A stretch of DNA of 64,000 nt, from NCBI RefSeq assembly GCF_001613425.1, contig NZ_BDCI01000036.1, positions 62,001 to 126,000 on the forward strand. Reading direction: 5' to 3'. Under the pieces are notes generated by a model. It searched no databases. It worked only from the letters and a program-made list of their open reading frames with translations, and was not told the DNA's origin. Below are positions 16,032 through 25,275 of the stretch, one piece after another (the first letter of the stretch is position 1; every line of letters starts with the position of its first letter). The translations under genes were made by a program, and so were the position numbers. This DNA is from Nocardia vulneris. GTDB taxonomy: Bacteria; Actinomycetota; Actinomycetes; Mycobacteriales; Mycobacteriaceae.

Positions 16032-17060
16032 TCACCGATCGGGTCGTACGCGCTCGCGGGCCGCGGTGCGGATGCGCTGGGGCGTGGTGCCGTACCAGCG
16101 GCGCACGACGCGGGTCAGCGCGGATTGCTCGCGCAGCCCGACCAGCGCGGTGATGCGACCCATGGACAGGTCGGTCTCGCAGAGCAGGCGGTAGGCCGCG
16201 TCGCGGCGGGCGGTGTCGAGGATCGCGGTGAATGTCGTTCCCTCCGCGGCCAATGCGCGTTGCAGACTGCGTGCGCCGATGGTCAGCATGTCCGCGACGG
16301 TGGCGATATCGGCGGTGGATGCGGCGAGGGCGCGGTCGACGGCCAAGCGGACCCGGGCGGTCATGGTCTGGTCGAGTTCGGAGTAGTTGCGCGCGAGGTA
16401 GTCCATCGCGAGCTTGTGCAGCATCGGATCGCGACCGACCAGGGGGCGCACGAGCAACTCCGCCGGGAAGCGGAACAGGGTCGTCGGCATGTCGAATCGC
16501 ACTTCGGCGCCGAAGAATTCGAGGTAGCGCGGCAGCGGTGCGCGCTGGGCGTGTGGCAGATGCACAGCCCGCAGCCCGTATTCGCCGCCGACCCCGTGCC
16601 GCAGATACCGGTGCACCAGTCCGGCCCCATGGTCGATGCCTTGACCGAGCGGGGTCGTCTCGGCCAGATCGCGGTAGTGCAGGGCCAGCATGCCGCGCTG
16701 CTGTTCCGGGTCCGGGCGCAGCTGGATCGAGAGCCCGGCGTGCTGGATGAACAGATACCGCTGCAGGCAGGCCAGGGCTGCGCCCACGGTGTCGGCGTTG
16801 AGCAGCGCGACCGCGAGGGGACCGAGCACATCGAGGTCCTGAGCGGCGGCCAGGCGCAGACCGAAGTCTGGGCAAGCCAATTCGGTGGCCGCGATCTCCA
16901 GGGCCCAGGCCATGGATTCGGCGGTCAGGATCGCGTCGTCGGAATCAGGGGCCTCCGGCGCGATTCCTAAACGACGCAGCAGCGCGGTGCCGTCGCCGCC
17001 GAGTTCGTCGACCAGCCGGCGATAGCCGCGTAACCCGGCCGCCCGCGCCATGATCGCCAT
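16032..17060 (-). CDS. AraC-family regulator with Arabinose_bd-type N-terminal domain
   Basis: 342 residues from the ATG at 17060, chosen because GGAGGAAG lies 4 nt upstream. The N-terminal two thirds (GYRRLVDELGGDGTALLRRL, LGPLAVALLNADTVGAALAC) match the ligand domain of OruR/VirS-like AraC regulators. The C-terminal 100 residues hold the double HTH (TADIATVADMLTIGARSLQR and the LREQSALTRVVRRWYGTTP end). Regulators of this subgroup often control fatty-acid or lipid genes. It has no divergent partner other than the hydrolase at 17290. Confidence 0.85.
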   Translation of the reverse strand: MAIMARAAGLRGYRRLVDELGGDGTALLRRLGIAPEAPDSDDAILTAESMAWALEIAATELACPDFGLRLAAAQDLDVLGPLAVALLNADTVGAALACLQRYLFIQHAGLSIQLRPDPEQQRGMLALHYRDLAETTPLGQGIDHGAGLVHRYLRHGVGGEYGLRAVHLPHAQRAPLPRYLEFFGAEVRFDMPTTLFRFPAELLVRPLVGRDPMLHKLAMDYLARNYSELDQTMTARVRLAVDRALAASTADIATVADMLTIGARSLQRALAAEGTTFTAILDTARRDAAYRLLCETDLSMGRITALVGLREQSALTRVVRRWYGTTPQRIRTAARERVRPDR

Positions 17061-17289
17061 CTGCTTCCTCCACCGTCCGGCCGCAAATCTGTCCAGCCGG
17101 TTCGCAGGGTAGCGAGCGGCCCGGCCCGGCGACAAGACGCCCGCGCGTTGTCTGGGTTGCCTGACTCGCTCTCCACCAGGGGAAATGTCCGCGCACTCGA
17201 CGGATGCCCGGGGCGTCTGTCGCCCTCGGGTAAAACGATGTCGCCTAGGGACGAGTCGTGGTTACCGGCCGGTAGCAACAATCTGGCCC

Positions 17290-19389
17290 ATGGAACGAAT
17301 GAGAGACGGGACACATCGGAAGCGGTTCGTGATGCGGAGCATGGCGGTGGCAGCGGTGGTCCTGGCGGGCGCACCATTCCTGACCACGGCCGCCTTCGGT
17401 GAGCCGGTCGGGGGCTTCACCGGAATCGACGGTGGCGCACGTGCCGCGCAATGGACCGCGGCGGTGGACGGGCCACAGCCCTACAACGGGATCAGCCCCG
17501 ATCTCGCGGTGCCGATCACGATGAGCGACGGCAAGGTGCTCAAGGCCGACATCATCCATCCGGCGCGCGACGGCCGCCTCGCCGACGGTCGCCGACCGGT
17601 GATCCTGCAGATGCAGGGCTACGGCAAACTGCCGATCCTGGTCGGGCAGGCGGTGCTGGCCTCGGCGGACGGGCTGGGCATCAAGAAGCCGCTGGAGGCT
17701 TGGCTCGCCTCGATCAATCTGCCCGGCGTCGGGATCGACGGCCTGTTCGATATGACCCGCCAGCTCGATGGCGGCGCACTGGAGGCCGCCATACAGGACT
17801 GGGCGCTGACCGAAGCCGGCTACACCCTGGTGCAGGTCGACATGCGCGGTACCGGCACTTCCGAAGGCACCTGGCAGGTCTTCGGCGAACGGGAGAAGCA
17901 GGATTCGGCCGAGGTGATCGACTGGATCACCCGGCAGTCCTGGAGCGACGGCACGGTGGGCACCATGGGCGTCTCGTTCACCGGGATCTCCGCGATCGAG
18001 GCCACCGATCGGCGGCCGCCGGGGCTGAAGGCGGTGTTCGCCTACGAACCCAGCGCCGACATCTTCACCGATATCGCCGGTCCGGGCGGCGCGGTGGGCG
18101 TCGGCTTCCTGGTGCCGTGGCTGGTGGGTGTCAACGCGCTCAAGATGATTCCCGACGTCACCGCGCTCGCCGTCGGAAAGTTCGATCCCGCACAGCAATT
18201 GCAGTGGTTGAAGGACCGCATCGCCGACCCGCTGACCCTGGTCGACATGGTGGCCAACGGTTACACGGCGTTGTCGCCGGACCAGCTCACCCCGCGGACC
18301 CGGGAGCTGGTGGACCCGAATTCGCCGTTCCGGCAGGGGTTGAAGGCCAAGGTCGACAACATCCGGGTGCCGCTGTTCATGGTGGGTGCCTGGTTCGACA
18401 TCTTCGGCACCACACCGACCGACACGTTCGACAAGATCCCGCTGTCCACGGAGCAGAAGAAGCTGATCATGGGCGACGGCTACCACATCGGTTCCGGGGT
18501 GGGCGGATTCGGGCATCCCGGCATGCCGCCGCGACTGGATGTGTTGCAGCGCGCCTGGTTCGACCACTGGCTGCGCGGAATCGACAACGGCATCGAGGAA
18601 TACGCGCCGATCGTGGTCAAGCAGCAGGGCGGGGGCTGGACGGACCTGTCGGAATTCCCACGCACCGAGGCGACCTATCGGCGCGTGTACTTCAACGACG
18701 TGCCCTCGGGCACCGCCGCGGCCTCGGTCTACGACGGCGGTCTCGCGGAAAGCCCGCGGCAGGGTGCGACTCGCGACCTGACGGTCGCGCCGGGTCTGCT
18801 GAGCCTGTGCGGCCGGGACTCGGCCCGGATCACCGCGGGCATCACCGCGATCCTGGACGCGTGCGGCAACGACTCGCGCGTATGGGAGCACGACGGTTTG
18901 AGTTTCACCAGCAGCCCGGTCGCCGAGGCGACCACCATCTCGGGCCCGATCAGCGTGCACCTCAACGTGACCCACGAGGCGGCCGACGGCTACTGGGTGA
19001 CGACGATCAACGATGTGGCGCCCGACGGCACGTCCCGGGAGATCGCCACCGGGCAGCTGGTCTCCTCGCTGCGCCAGATCGACGAGGCCGCCAGCAAGAA
19101 GTCTGCGAACGGCGACTACACCGCGCCGCAATACTTCTTGGATCTGGACCGGCGGCAGCAGACCGTGCCAGGGGAGCCGGTCGCGCTGGATGTCGCCGTG
19201 ACGCCGATCGACGCGGTATTGCAGCCCGGGCACCGGTTGCGGGTGGACGTGTACGCCAGCAACTTCCCGAAGGGTCTGCCGCCTGCCCCCTTCCTGGTCG
19301 ATTCCGGCCTCCGTCCGCAGCATCTGCGCCTCGATCCGGAGGCCCCGAGCTGGGTCAACATCGCGCTGACCGCCCCGATCCCCGACTAG
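17290..19389 (+). CDS. secreted CocE/NonD-type (X-Pro dipeptidyl-peptidase S15 superfamily) hydrolase
   Basis: 699 residues from the ATG at 17290; ATGs at 17299 and 17332 are alternatives. Basic residues then AVAAVVLAGAPFLTTAAFG form a signal peptide. The alpha/beta-hydrolase nucleophile is Ser229 in MGVSFTG, the acid is Asp370 in GAWFDIFG, and His399 lies in GDGYHIGSG. A C-terminal jelly-roll domain (ISVHLNVTHEAADGYWVT; LQPGHRLRVDVYASNFP) is typical of the PepX_C part of the family. Substrates range from peptides to esters such as cocaine or acylated drugs. It is a paralogue of the gene at 32388. Confidence 0.88.
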   Translation: MERMRDGTHRKRFVMRSMAVAAVVLAGAPFLTTAAFGEPVGGFTGIDGGARAAQWTAAVDGPQPYNGISPDLAVPITMSDGKVLKADIIHPARDGRLADGRRPVILQMQGYGKLPILVGQAVLASADGLGIKKPLEAWLASINLPGVGIDGLFDMTRQLDGGALEAAIQDWALTEAGYTLVQVDMRGTGTSEGTWQVFGEREKQDSAEVIDWITRQSWSDGTVGTMGVSFTGISAIEATDRRPPGLKAVFAYEPSADIFTDIAGPGGAVGVGFLVPWLVGVNALKMIPDVTALAVGKFDPAQQLQWLKDRIADPLTLVDMVANGYTALSPDQLTPRTRELVDPNSPFRQGLKAKVDNIRVPLFMVGAWFDIFGTTPTDTFDKIPLSTEQKKLIMGDGYHIGSGVGGFGHPGMPPRLDVLQRAWFDHWLRGIDNGIEEYAPIVVKQQGGGWTDLSEFPRTEATYRRVYFNDVPSGTAAASVYDGGLAESPRQGATRDLTVAPGLLSLCGRDSARITAGITAILDACGNDSRVWEHDGLSFTSSPVAEATTISGPISVHLNVTHEAADGYWVTTINDVAPDGTSREIATGQLVSSLRQIDEAASKKSANGDYTAPQYFLDLDRRQQTVPGEPVALDVAVTPIDAVLQPGHRLRVDVYASNFPKGLPPAPFLVDSGLRPQHLRLDPEAPSWVNIALTAPIPD

Positions 19390-19599
19390 GGCGGGTCGTA
19401 TGGGTTCCTAACGGAATCTCAGGTGCGTCAGGGGAAGCGTTCAGGTGGGTCGGGCAGTGTGGACGGTGTTGGTGGATCGGCTGCCCCGATGCACCCCTCC
19501 CCGAGCGGTCGGCGGCGGTAATCCTGCTGCCGCCGGCCGCCCTCTCCCGGGGGACCGAGCTTCGGTGGACCGCATGGGAACGGTTCACCCTTCCCAGCG

Positions 19600-19629
19600 G
19601 TCGGCGGCGTGGAAGTTGGCGCCGCCGAC
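19600..19629. terminator. hairpin terminator between convergent genes
   Basis: GTCGGCGGCG (19600-19609) pairs perfectly with CGCCGCCGAC (19620-19629) across a 10-nt loop, between the secreted hydrolase and the aldolase. Confidence 0.75.
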
Positions 19630-19644
19630 TGCGCCTTTTCCAGG

Positions 19645-20469
19645 TCAGGCCAAGAGCTGCAGGAAGCGCGTGACTTCGTGCTGTACCGCCGCGCGCCCGG
19701 GGCCCAGGTATTTGCGCGGATCGGACAGGGCGGGATCGGCCGCCAGGGCCGTGCGGACCGCCTCGGTCATCAGGACATTGAGCCGGGTCGCGATGTTGAC
19801 CTTGGTGATGCCGTGCTCGACCGCCGCGCGCAGCCCGTCGTCGGAGACGCCGGAGGAGCCGTGCAGGACCAGGGGGACCGGCACTTTGGCCGCGAGCCGG
19901 GCGATCAATTCGTGGTCGAGGGTCGCGGTGCGCGTGTGCATGGCGTGCGACGAGCCCACCGCGACGGCCAGCGCGTCGACGCCGGTGGCGGCGACGAACT
20001 CGACGGCCTCGTCCGGATCGGTGCGGACGCCGGGGGCGTGCGCACCGTCCTTCCCGCCGACCTCGCCGAGTTCGGCTTCGACGTGCACGCCGCGCTCGTG
20101 GCACCAGCGGGTGATCTCGGCGGTGCTCGCCACGTTGGCGGCGTAGTCCAGGGTGGAGCCGTCGTACATCACCGAGCCGACGCCGAGTTCGACCGCGGCC
20201 CGCACCAATGCCGGATCGGTCGCGTGGTCGAGGTGCACCGCGATGGCGGCGCTGCTGTCGGCCGCGACCCGCAAACAGGCGAGGGCCAGCGGCGCGAGGC
20301 CGCCGTGATAGCTCGCCGTGTTTTCCGAAAGCTGGAGCACCACAGGTCGTTTCGCCGCTTCCGCGGCCGCCGCGATGGCCTCCGCGTGCTCCAGCACGAT
20401 CACGTTGAACGCCCCGAGCCCGCCGGGCGCGGCGGTGGTGACCAACTCGGAAACAGGCGTCAGCGGCAT
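19645..20469 (-). CDS. class II ketose-bisphosphate aldolase (tagatose/fructose-bisphosphate type)
   Basis: 274 residues of the KbaY/GatY/FbaA zinc aldolase family. Metal and substrate residues are visible: AVHLDHATDP (zinc His and neighbouring Asp), VEAELGEVGGKDGAH, AVAVGSSHAMH and LVLHGSSGVSDD with the second zinc His, then ITKVNIATRLN. It cleaves a ketohexose 1,6-bisphosphate to dihydroxyacetone phosphate and glyceraldehyde 3-phosphate. As the last gene of the amino-sugar operon, tagatose-1,6-bisphosphate is the likely substrate. Its ATG has an AGAAAGAGA ribosome site and lies 38 nt after the PfkB gene. Confidence 0.88.
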   Translation of the reverse strand: MPLTPVSELVTTAAPGGLGAFNVIVLEHAEAIAAAAEAAKRPVVLQLSENTASYHGGLAPLALACLRVAADSSAAIAVHLDHATDPALVRAAVELGVGSVMYDGSTLDYAANVASTAEITRWCHERGVHVEAELGEVGGKDGAHAPGVRTDPDEAVEFVAATGVDALAVAVGSSHAMHTRTATLDHELIARLAAKVPVPLVLHGSSGVSDDGLRAAVEHGITKVNIATRLNVLMTEAVRTALAADPALSDPRKYLGPGRAAVQHEVTRFLQLLA

Positions 20470-20507
20470 CGATATCTCTTTCTGCGGGGCTCAGGCCGCC
20501 GCGGCGC

Positions 20508-21461
20508 TCACGCCGTCGGCTCCTGGGCGGTGGGTAGGTCGAGCCGGGTGACTCGGACGGTCGGGGCGATGCGGGTGCGCAGGCAGCGATCGATCTCGCC
20601 GGCCACCGGGATGACCACGGCGGCGGCGGAGGTGGCCACCGCGTCGGTGAGAATGGTCGGCCAGTCGGGGACCTCGTCGGCGGTGAGCGCGGCGATCACC
20701 GCGGCGGTGGCGGAATCGCCCGCACCCGTGGGATTTCCGGCCAGCGGTTCGGGCAGCGCGGCGAACCAGGCGCCCTCGGCGGTGACCGCGACCATGCCGT
20801 CGGCGCCGCGGGTGGCGATCACCGCCCGCACCCCGCTCTCGATCAGCGGGTACGCGGCGGTGACGACCTCTTCGGCGGTGGCCGGTTTGACGCCGGTGAG
20901 CCGGTGCAGTTCGTCGCCGTTGGGCATCAGGACCACGCCGGGGACCTGGGCGGCCAGGCGCAAGGCCTCGCCGTCCACATCGCAGATGGTCGGCACGTCG
21001 GCGGCGATGGCGCCGCGGGCGATCTCGGCGGGCAGCGTCGCCGCGATACCGCCGGGCAGCGAGCCGGAGATGACCAGGCCGTCGATATCGGGCAGCATGC
21101 CGGTGACCCGGACCGCGAGCTGTTCGGCGGCGTGTGGGTTGGAGACCCGGGCGCCGGGCTCCCACAGGGCGGTGGCGGTGCCGTCCTCGGATTCGCTGAT
21201 CACCACGGTGCGCCGGACCCAGGGCAGCGCGTGCACGAAATCGACCGGCATCTCCAGCTCGGCGGCGGCCGCGAATGCGTGATCGGCGAAACCGGTTGCC
21301 CGCGCATACTTCCCGAGCTGGTTGAGCACCCGGGTGACGTTGATGCCCTTGCCGCCGATGCGTTGCTCGACGGAACGGACCCGGTGCGCCTGGCCGCGTT
21401 CGAAGTGCTCGACCCGGTAGGTCATGTCGTAGGCGGGGTTCATGGTCACGGTAAGGATCAC
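20508..21461 (-). CDS. PfkB-family ketohexose-phosphate kinase (tagatose-6-P / fructose-1-P kinase type)
   Basis: 317 residues if the GTG at 21461 is used. This start gives a GTGA overlap with the nagA stop and the family's standard N terminus ILTVTMNPAYD; a GTG three codons upstream is less likely. RIGGKGINVTRVLNQLGKYA and the ATP/catalytic motif AGNPTGAGDSATAAVIAAL with the catalytic Asp are conserved. The LacC/FruK subgroup phosphorylates tagatose-6-P or fructose-1-P to the 1,6-bisphosphate. In this operon it would link the SIS enzyme's product to the aldolase. Confidence 0.9.
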   Translation of the reverse strand: MILTVTMNPAYDMTYRVEHFERGQAHRVRSVEQRIGGKGINVTRVLNQLGKYARATGFADHAFAAAAELEMPVDFVHALPWVRRTVVISESEDGTATALWEPGARVSNPHAAEQLAVRVTGMLPDIDGLVISGSLPGGIAATLPAEIARGAIAADVPTICDVDGEALRLAAQVPGVVLMPNGDELHRLTGVKPATAEEVVTAAYPLIESGVRAVIATRGADGMVAVTAEGAWFAALPEPLAGNPTGAGDSATAAVIAALTADEVPDWPTILTDAVATSAAAVVIPVAGEIDRCLRTRIAPTVRVTRLDLPTAQEPTA

Positions 21462-22618
21462 GACAACCACTGTCCTCGCCTGAGCACCCGATGCAAATGG
21501 AGATTGTCACCGACTATCAACAGGTCGGCGAAATATCCCGCGCGCAGGTCACCGACGTCGGCGAGGCCGAGCGCCGCGGCGGGCGTCGCGGTGGCGGCGC
21601 GGACCGCGGCCTCGAGCGGCACCCCGGATTCGCGGACCGCCCGCGCGACACAGTCGAGCAGGGTGCTGATGCCGCCCGCCAGCGACCCGTTCGCGATGCG
21701 GGCCACGCCTCGGCGCACGGTGACCGACTGCGGGCCGAGCTGATACTCGCCGTCCGAGAGTCCCGCCGCCTGCATCGCGTCGGTGATCAGCGCGACCCGG
21801 GTGGGCGCGGTCGCGAAGACCAGCGCGGCGAACCCGGGATCGACGTGCACACCGTCACCGATCAGCTCGACGATCGCGTGCCCGGCCGCGGCCGCCACGA
21901 GACCCGCCCCGACCGGTCCCGGTGCGCGATGGTGCAGCGGCGGCATGCCGTTCGCCAGGTGGGTCACCACGCTGCCGAAGCCGGTGGGCCGCAAGGCCTT
22001 CAGGAACGACGAGAAGTCGGCGTTGCTGTGGCCGAGCGCGACCACCACGCCGTGCTCGGTGAGCCGCTGCGCGACCGCGTCATAGCCGGAACGTTCCGGT
22101 GCGAGCGTCATCATCCGCAACGCGCCGCCGCCGGCTCGCAGCAGCTGGTCGGTCAGCTCGAGGTCGGGGTCGCGCAGGAACCGCGGATCCTGCGCCCCGC
22201 AGCGGGCCTCGGACAGGAACGGGCCCTCGGCGTGGATGCCGCCGAGCACGCCGTCCTCGGCCAGTCCGCGCAGCATCGCGGTCTGCGCCACCATGTCCGC
22301 GGCGGCCGCGGTCACGATGCTCGCGACCACGGTCGTGGACCCGCTCGCGTGGTGGAAAGCCGCGGCGGCCCGCGCCTCGGCCGTGTCGACGGAGTCGAAC
22401 CGATGCCCGAGCCCGCCGTGATTGTGGATGTCGATCAGTCCGGGCAGCAGCGTGCCCGCGAACTCCGGTTCCGCCGACCCCGGATGTGCCGCAACCCATT
22501 CCGGATAGGGCACGACCGCACTGATCCGATCGCCGACAATCGAGACGACACCGTCGTCCCACTGAGCGGACGCGCACACCACGCGCCCACGAATAGCCAA
22601 TTCCGTACCCGGACTCAT
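21458..22618 (-). CDS. nagA: N-acetylhexosamine-6-phosphate deacetylase
   Basis: 386 residues of the NagA/AgaA amidohydrolase family. Metal and active-site residues are H65 and H67 in LIDIHNHGG, E131 in GIHAEGPFLSE, H197 in GHSNADF, H220 in VTHLANGM and the catalytic Asp280 in LITDAMQAAG. It removes the acetyl group of N-acetylglucosamine-6-P or N-acetylgalactosamine-6-P in the cytosol. The partner genes favour the galactosamine form; in that case agaA would be the better name. A TAGGGT -10 ends 6 nt before the ATG, so the gene has its own leaderless promoter besides operon read-through. Confidence 0.9.
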   Translation of the reverse strand: MSPGTELAIRGRVVCASAQWDDGVVSIVGDRISAVVPYPEWVAAHPGSAEPEFAGTLLPGLIDIHNHGGLGHRFDSVDTAEARAAAAFHHASGSTTVVASIVTAAAADMVAQTAMLRGLAEDGVLGGIHAEGPFLSEARCGAQDPRFLRDPDLELTDQLLRAGGGALRMMTLAPERSGYDAVAQRLTEHGVVVALGHSNADFSSFLKALRPTGFGSVVTHLANGMPPLHHRAPGPVGAGLVAAAAGHAIVELIGDGVHVDPGFAALVFATAPTRVALITDAMQAAGLSDGEYQLGPQSVTVRRGVARIANGSLAGGISTLLDCVARAVRESGVPLEAAVRAATATPAAALGLADVGDLRAGYFADLLIVGDNLHLHRVLRRGQWLS

Positions 22619-22931
22619 AGGAACACCCTATTGGCGCGCTGGTCGCGGGCCGCAACGGTGACGATCGGTCGATACCGGCAGCTTCGGGCCGCGGGCGTGC
22701 GGCGGCCCGCGGCAGGTATCGCTCGTGCTGCCGGACGGTCGTGGGGCGCACCGGTGACCAGTGGTCCATGCCATGGTCGATCCGGCGCTTGGTGCCCGTC
22801 AATCTGGGGCGGGTACCCAGTTGGGTGGAAGGCGGCAGGGCCCGCACCGGCAGCCCGGGCGTGCCGCGACGGGCCGACGGCGACCCGGCGGGGACTCGCG
22901 GACGGGCGGGCCGCGGTGGGGGCCACCGGGC
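22619..22931 (-). promoter_or_regulatory. 313-bp intergenic region with nagA promoter and a GC hairpin
   Basis: No gene is supported here. The leaderless -10 TAGGGT (complement of 22625-22630) of nagA is at the left end. A perfect 9-bp inverted repeat (GCCGCGGGC at 22688-22696, complement at 22705-22713, 8-nt loop) could terminate or attenuate read-through from the ROK gene. The rest is unremarkable GC-rich sequence. Confidence 0.5.
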
Positions 22932-24077
22932 TCATGCCAGCGCCCCCTGGCGGGCGAACAACGCGGCGCCCATCAGGCCGGCGCGGGCGCCGTATTCGCC
23001 GAGTACGACATGCGGGGCGGGTACCAGGCGGAGGCGGTCGGCGATGGCCTGGTGCAGCGGGTCGGTGAGGGCCGCGCCCGCACCGGCGAGCCCGCCGCCG
23101 AGGATGATCAGCTCCGGACAGGCCGCGTGCACGATGCCGATCAGTCCGTCGGCCAGCGCGTCCACCGCGTCCACGAGCACGGCTTTGGCATCGGGGTCGG
23201 TCTCGACCAGCGCGAAAACCTCTGCCGCGCCTGTGATTTCGCGACCGGTGCGGCGGGTGTAGGCGCGGGCGATCGACGCGCCGGAGGCCACGGTCTCCAC
23301 GCATCCGGTGTTGCCGCACGGGCAGGGCAGCCCGTCCGGGCGCACCGGGATGTGCCCGTATTCGCCGACCTGGCCGTAGCTGCTGCGCACCAGGTGCCCG
23401 CCGACGGACAGCGTGCCGGAGATGCCGGTGCCCAGGATGACGACGCAGACGTTGTCGTGCCCGCGGCCCGCGCCGAAGCGCCATTCGGCCCAACCCGCCA
23501 CGGCGACATCGTGTTCGATGAGCACCGGGATGCCCCAGCGGTCGCGGAACCGGTCGCCGATGTGCACGTCCCGCCAGCCGACATTGCTGCTGAACACCGC
23601 GATCGAGCGGACGGAATCGACGATCCCGGGCAGGACCACAGCCGCGCGACGCACCCGATCCCGTTGGGCCGCGGTCACTTCGGCCAGCAGGTGATCGCCG
23701 AGCGCGCCCATTGCCTCGAACGCCGCCTCGCCCTGCGGCGTGGCCACGGTCGCGACGGCGAGCACTTCGCCTGCGTGGTCGGTGATTTCGCCCTTGATCG
23801 TGGTGCCGCCGACGTCCAGCCCGAGGACCAGTGCGTCGTCGGGCAACGGGGCAGGCCGCGCAGGTGCCGCGGTCTGCCCCGTCGACGGGCTGCCAGGACG
23901 AGCCGTCGCGGTCGGCCCGGCAGCGCCGATCGCGGGCCTGGCGGCACCGGCCGAGGGCGTCGTGCTGTTCGCAGCGGCGCCCGCGCCCACCTCGGCCGCG
24001 GTAGCGGCCTGGTCGGACGATCCGGCCGCGGCATGGCCGGGCCGGTCTGTGCTCTTCGGGTCGTGCTCGGCTGACAT
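22932..24077 (-). CDS. ROK-family sugar kinase with a long N-terminal tail
   Basis: 381 residues from the ATG at 24077, which sits 7 nt after a TAGTGT -10. The first about 76 residues are Ala/Pro/Thr/Gly-rich and probably disordered. The kinase core begins LVLGLDVGGTTIKGEI (phosphate loop), with the catalytic Asp in LIEHDVAVAGWAEW and the ROK zinc motif CPCGNTGCVE after GEYGHIPV. It has no N-terminal HTH, so it is a kinase and not a repressor. It probably phosphorylates the imported N-acetylhexosamine or hexosamine at O6, as ABC importers deliver unphosphorylated sugar. Confidence 0.87.
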   Translation of the reverse strand: MSAEHDPKSTDRPGHAAAGSSDQAATAAEVGAGAAANSTTPSAGAARPAIGAAGPTATARPGSPSTGQTAAPARPAPLPDDALVLGLDVGGTTIKGEITDHAGEVLAVATVATPQGEAAFEAMGALGDHLLAEVTAAQRDRVRRAAVVLPGIVDSVRSIAVFSSNVGWRDVHIGDRFRDRWGIPVLIEHDVAVAGWAEWRFGAGRGHDNVCVVILGTGISGTLSVGGHLVRSSYGQVGEYGHIPVRPDGLPCPCGNTGCVETVASGASIARAYTRRTGREITGAAEVFALVETDPDAKAVLVDAVDALADGLIGIVHAACPELIILGGGLAGAGAALTDPLHQAIADRLRLVPAPHVVLGEYGARAGLMGAALFARQGALA

Positions 24078-24084
24078 GCTTCGC

Positions 24085-24129
24085 ACACTAGGCCCTGTCC
24101 CGAAGTCCGGCCGGACTTCGGGACAGGGC
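24085..24129 (-). promoter_or_regulatory. perfect 38-bp palindrome and leaderless promoter of the ROK kinase
   Basis: Positions 24092-24110 and 24111-24129 are exact reverse complements, 19 bp each with no loop (arm GCCCTGTCCCGAAGTCCGG). The -10 TAGTGT (complement of 24085-24090) lies 1 bp away. The palindrome could terminate the upstream SIS gene, act as an operator over the -35 region of the kinase, or do both. Confidence 0.7.
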
Positions 24130-24201
24130 TTGGTTCCCGGTGCCGGTGGCGGCGTCGATACCGACGCCGCGGTCTGCTCGGGGCTCACCGAACCGGATCC
24201 C

Positions 24202-25146
24202 TCACTGGTCCAGGACGACCGAGCGGTTGAGGCCACGCGGGTGGTCGGGGTCGAGCCCGAGGTCGGCCGCGCGCAGGATGCACAGCTGGTGCACGCGCAC
24301 CAGATCGGCCATCGGGTCGATGTCGCGGTGCTCGAAGTGCGCACCGGTGCTCGCGATATCGGCGGCGAAGTTCGGCACCAGCGGGCCGAACGCCCAGACC
24401 GCGCGACCGGGGGCGGAGATGGCGATCGGGCCGTGCCGGTATTCGGTGGACAGGTAGGACTCGGTCCAGGACTGGCAGGATTCGCGCAGCTTGAGGCCGG
24501 ATTCCTCGGCGATGGCGGCGGCGAAGCCCATGCCGACGAAGCTGATCTGCTCGGCGTGGCGGACGTGCGCCAGCGACACCGTCGGGTCCTCGGCCAGCAC
24601 GGCCCGGGCCTGGGCGATCACGGGCTCGAGGTCCTCGCCGAAGTGCCAGCGCAGGATGGCCAGCGTGGTGGTGGCGAAGCGGGTCTGCACCACCGATTCC
24701 TCGTCGACCTCGTCGATCAGGATCGGGTCGCCCAGTTCGAGCACGGGGGTGTCCGGGCTGGAGCAGATGACGGTGCGGGGGACGTCCGCGGGCAGCTCGC
24801 GCATCGCGTTGACCACCTCGGTGGTGGTGCCGGAGCGGCAGATCACCAGATAGCGGTCGTACTCGCGGCCGGAGCGGACCTCGCTGGCGGGCCAGGCGTC
24901 GGTCAGACCGTGGCCGGCTCGCTCGCGCAGGGCCGCGATCGCTTTGGACATGAACAAGGATGTGCCGCAACCGATCACGGCGACTCGCTCGCCCTTTTGG
25001 GGGAGGATCTCGCGGTGTTCGGCGGCGATCGTTTCGGCGCGCGCCCAGTCGTCAGGCTGGGTGGCGACCTCTTTGGCCAGGTGGGTGGCGGGCGTGGGTT
25101 CGGCTGAGATCGACACAACAACAGAATCCGCCCGGTGATCGTTCAT
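24202..25146 (-). CDS. double-SIS sugar isomerase/deaminase, AgaS-like
   Basis: 314 residues with two sugar-isomerase (SIS) domains and no glutaminase part. Domain 1 has AVIGCGTSLFMSKAIAAL and YLVICRSGTTTEVVNAM with the phosphate-binding Ser/Thr stretch. Domain 2 has ISFVGMGFAAAIAEESGLKL and TESYLSTEYRHGPIA, where the Glu and His are typical of GlmS/AgaS active sites. AgaS deaminates galactosamine-6-P to tagatose-6-P; a NagB-II-type glucosamine-6-P deaminase would look alike. It is first in the leftward operon and divergent from the ABC importer. The presence of tagatose-type kinase and aldolase favours AgaS. Confidence 0.82.
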   Translation of the reverse strand: MNDHRADSVVVSISAEPTPATHLAKEVATQPDDWARAETIAAEHREILPQKGERVAVIGCGTSLFMSKAIAALRERAGHGLTDAWPASEVRSGREYDRYLVICRSGTTTEVVNAMRELPADVPRTVICSSPDTPVLELGDPILIDEVDEESVVQTRFATTTLAILRWHFGEDLEPVIAQARAVLAEDPTVSLAHVRHAEQISFVGMGFAAAIAEESGLKLRESCQSWTESYLSTEYRHGPIAISAPGRAVWAFGPLVPNFAADIASTGAHFEHRDIDPMADLVRVHQLCILRAADLGLDPDHPRGLNRSVVLDQ

Positions 25147-25275
25147 GTCAACTTAACGAGCGAATCGGTCACATATGATCAAGATGGGGTCTAGATTGAG
25201 TGTCGGGTCGATCAGGTCGATCCCATCATCGGCTGTCCAGTGGCGCCGGATGTGCAAATTTGAAAGGTTCTACTC
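25147..25275. promoter_or_regulatory. divergent promoter region of the amino-sugar locus
   Basis: 129 bp. A rightward -10 candidate TAGATT is at 25192-25197, and the importer GTG has GAAAGG 8 nt upstream. The middle (25171-25200) is A+T-rich with CATATG and TGATCA palindromes, which could be where a repressor binds. No clear -35 is seen. Confidence 0.4.

Noticed and set aside
22619..22931. Extra small gene between the ROK kinase and nagA
   Set aside because: Open frames exist on both strands, but all are extensions or shadows without a ribosome site or plausible protein composition.
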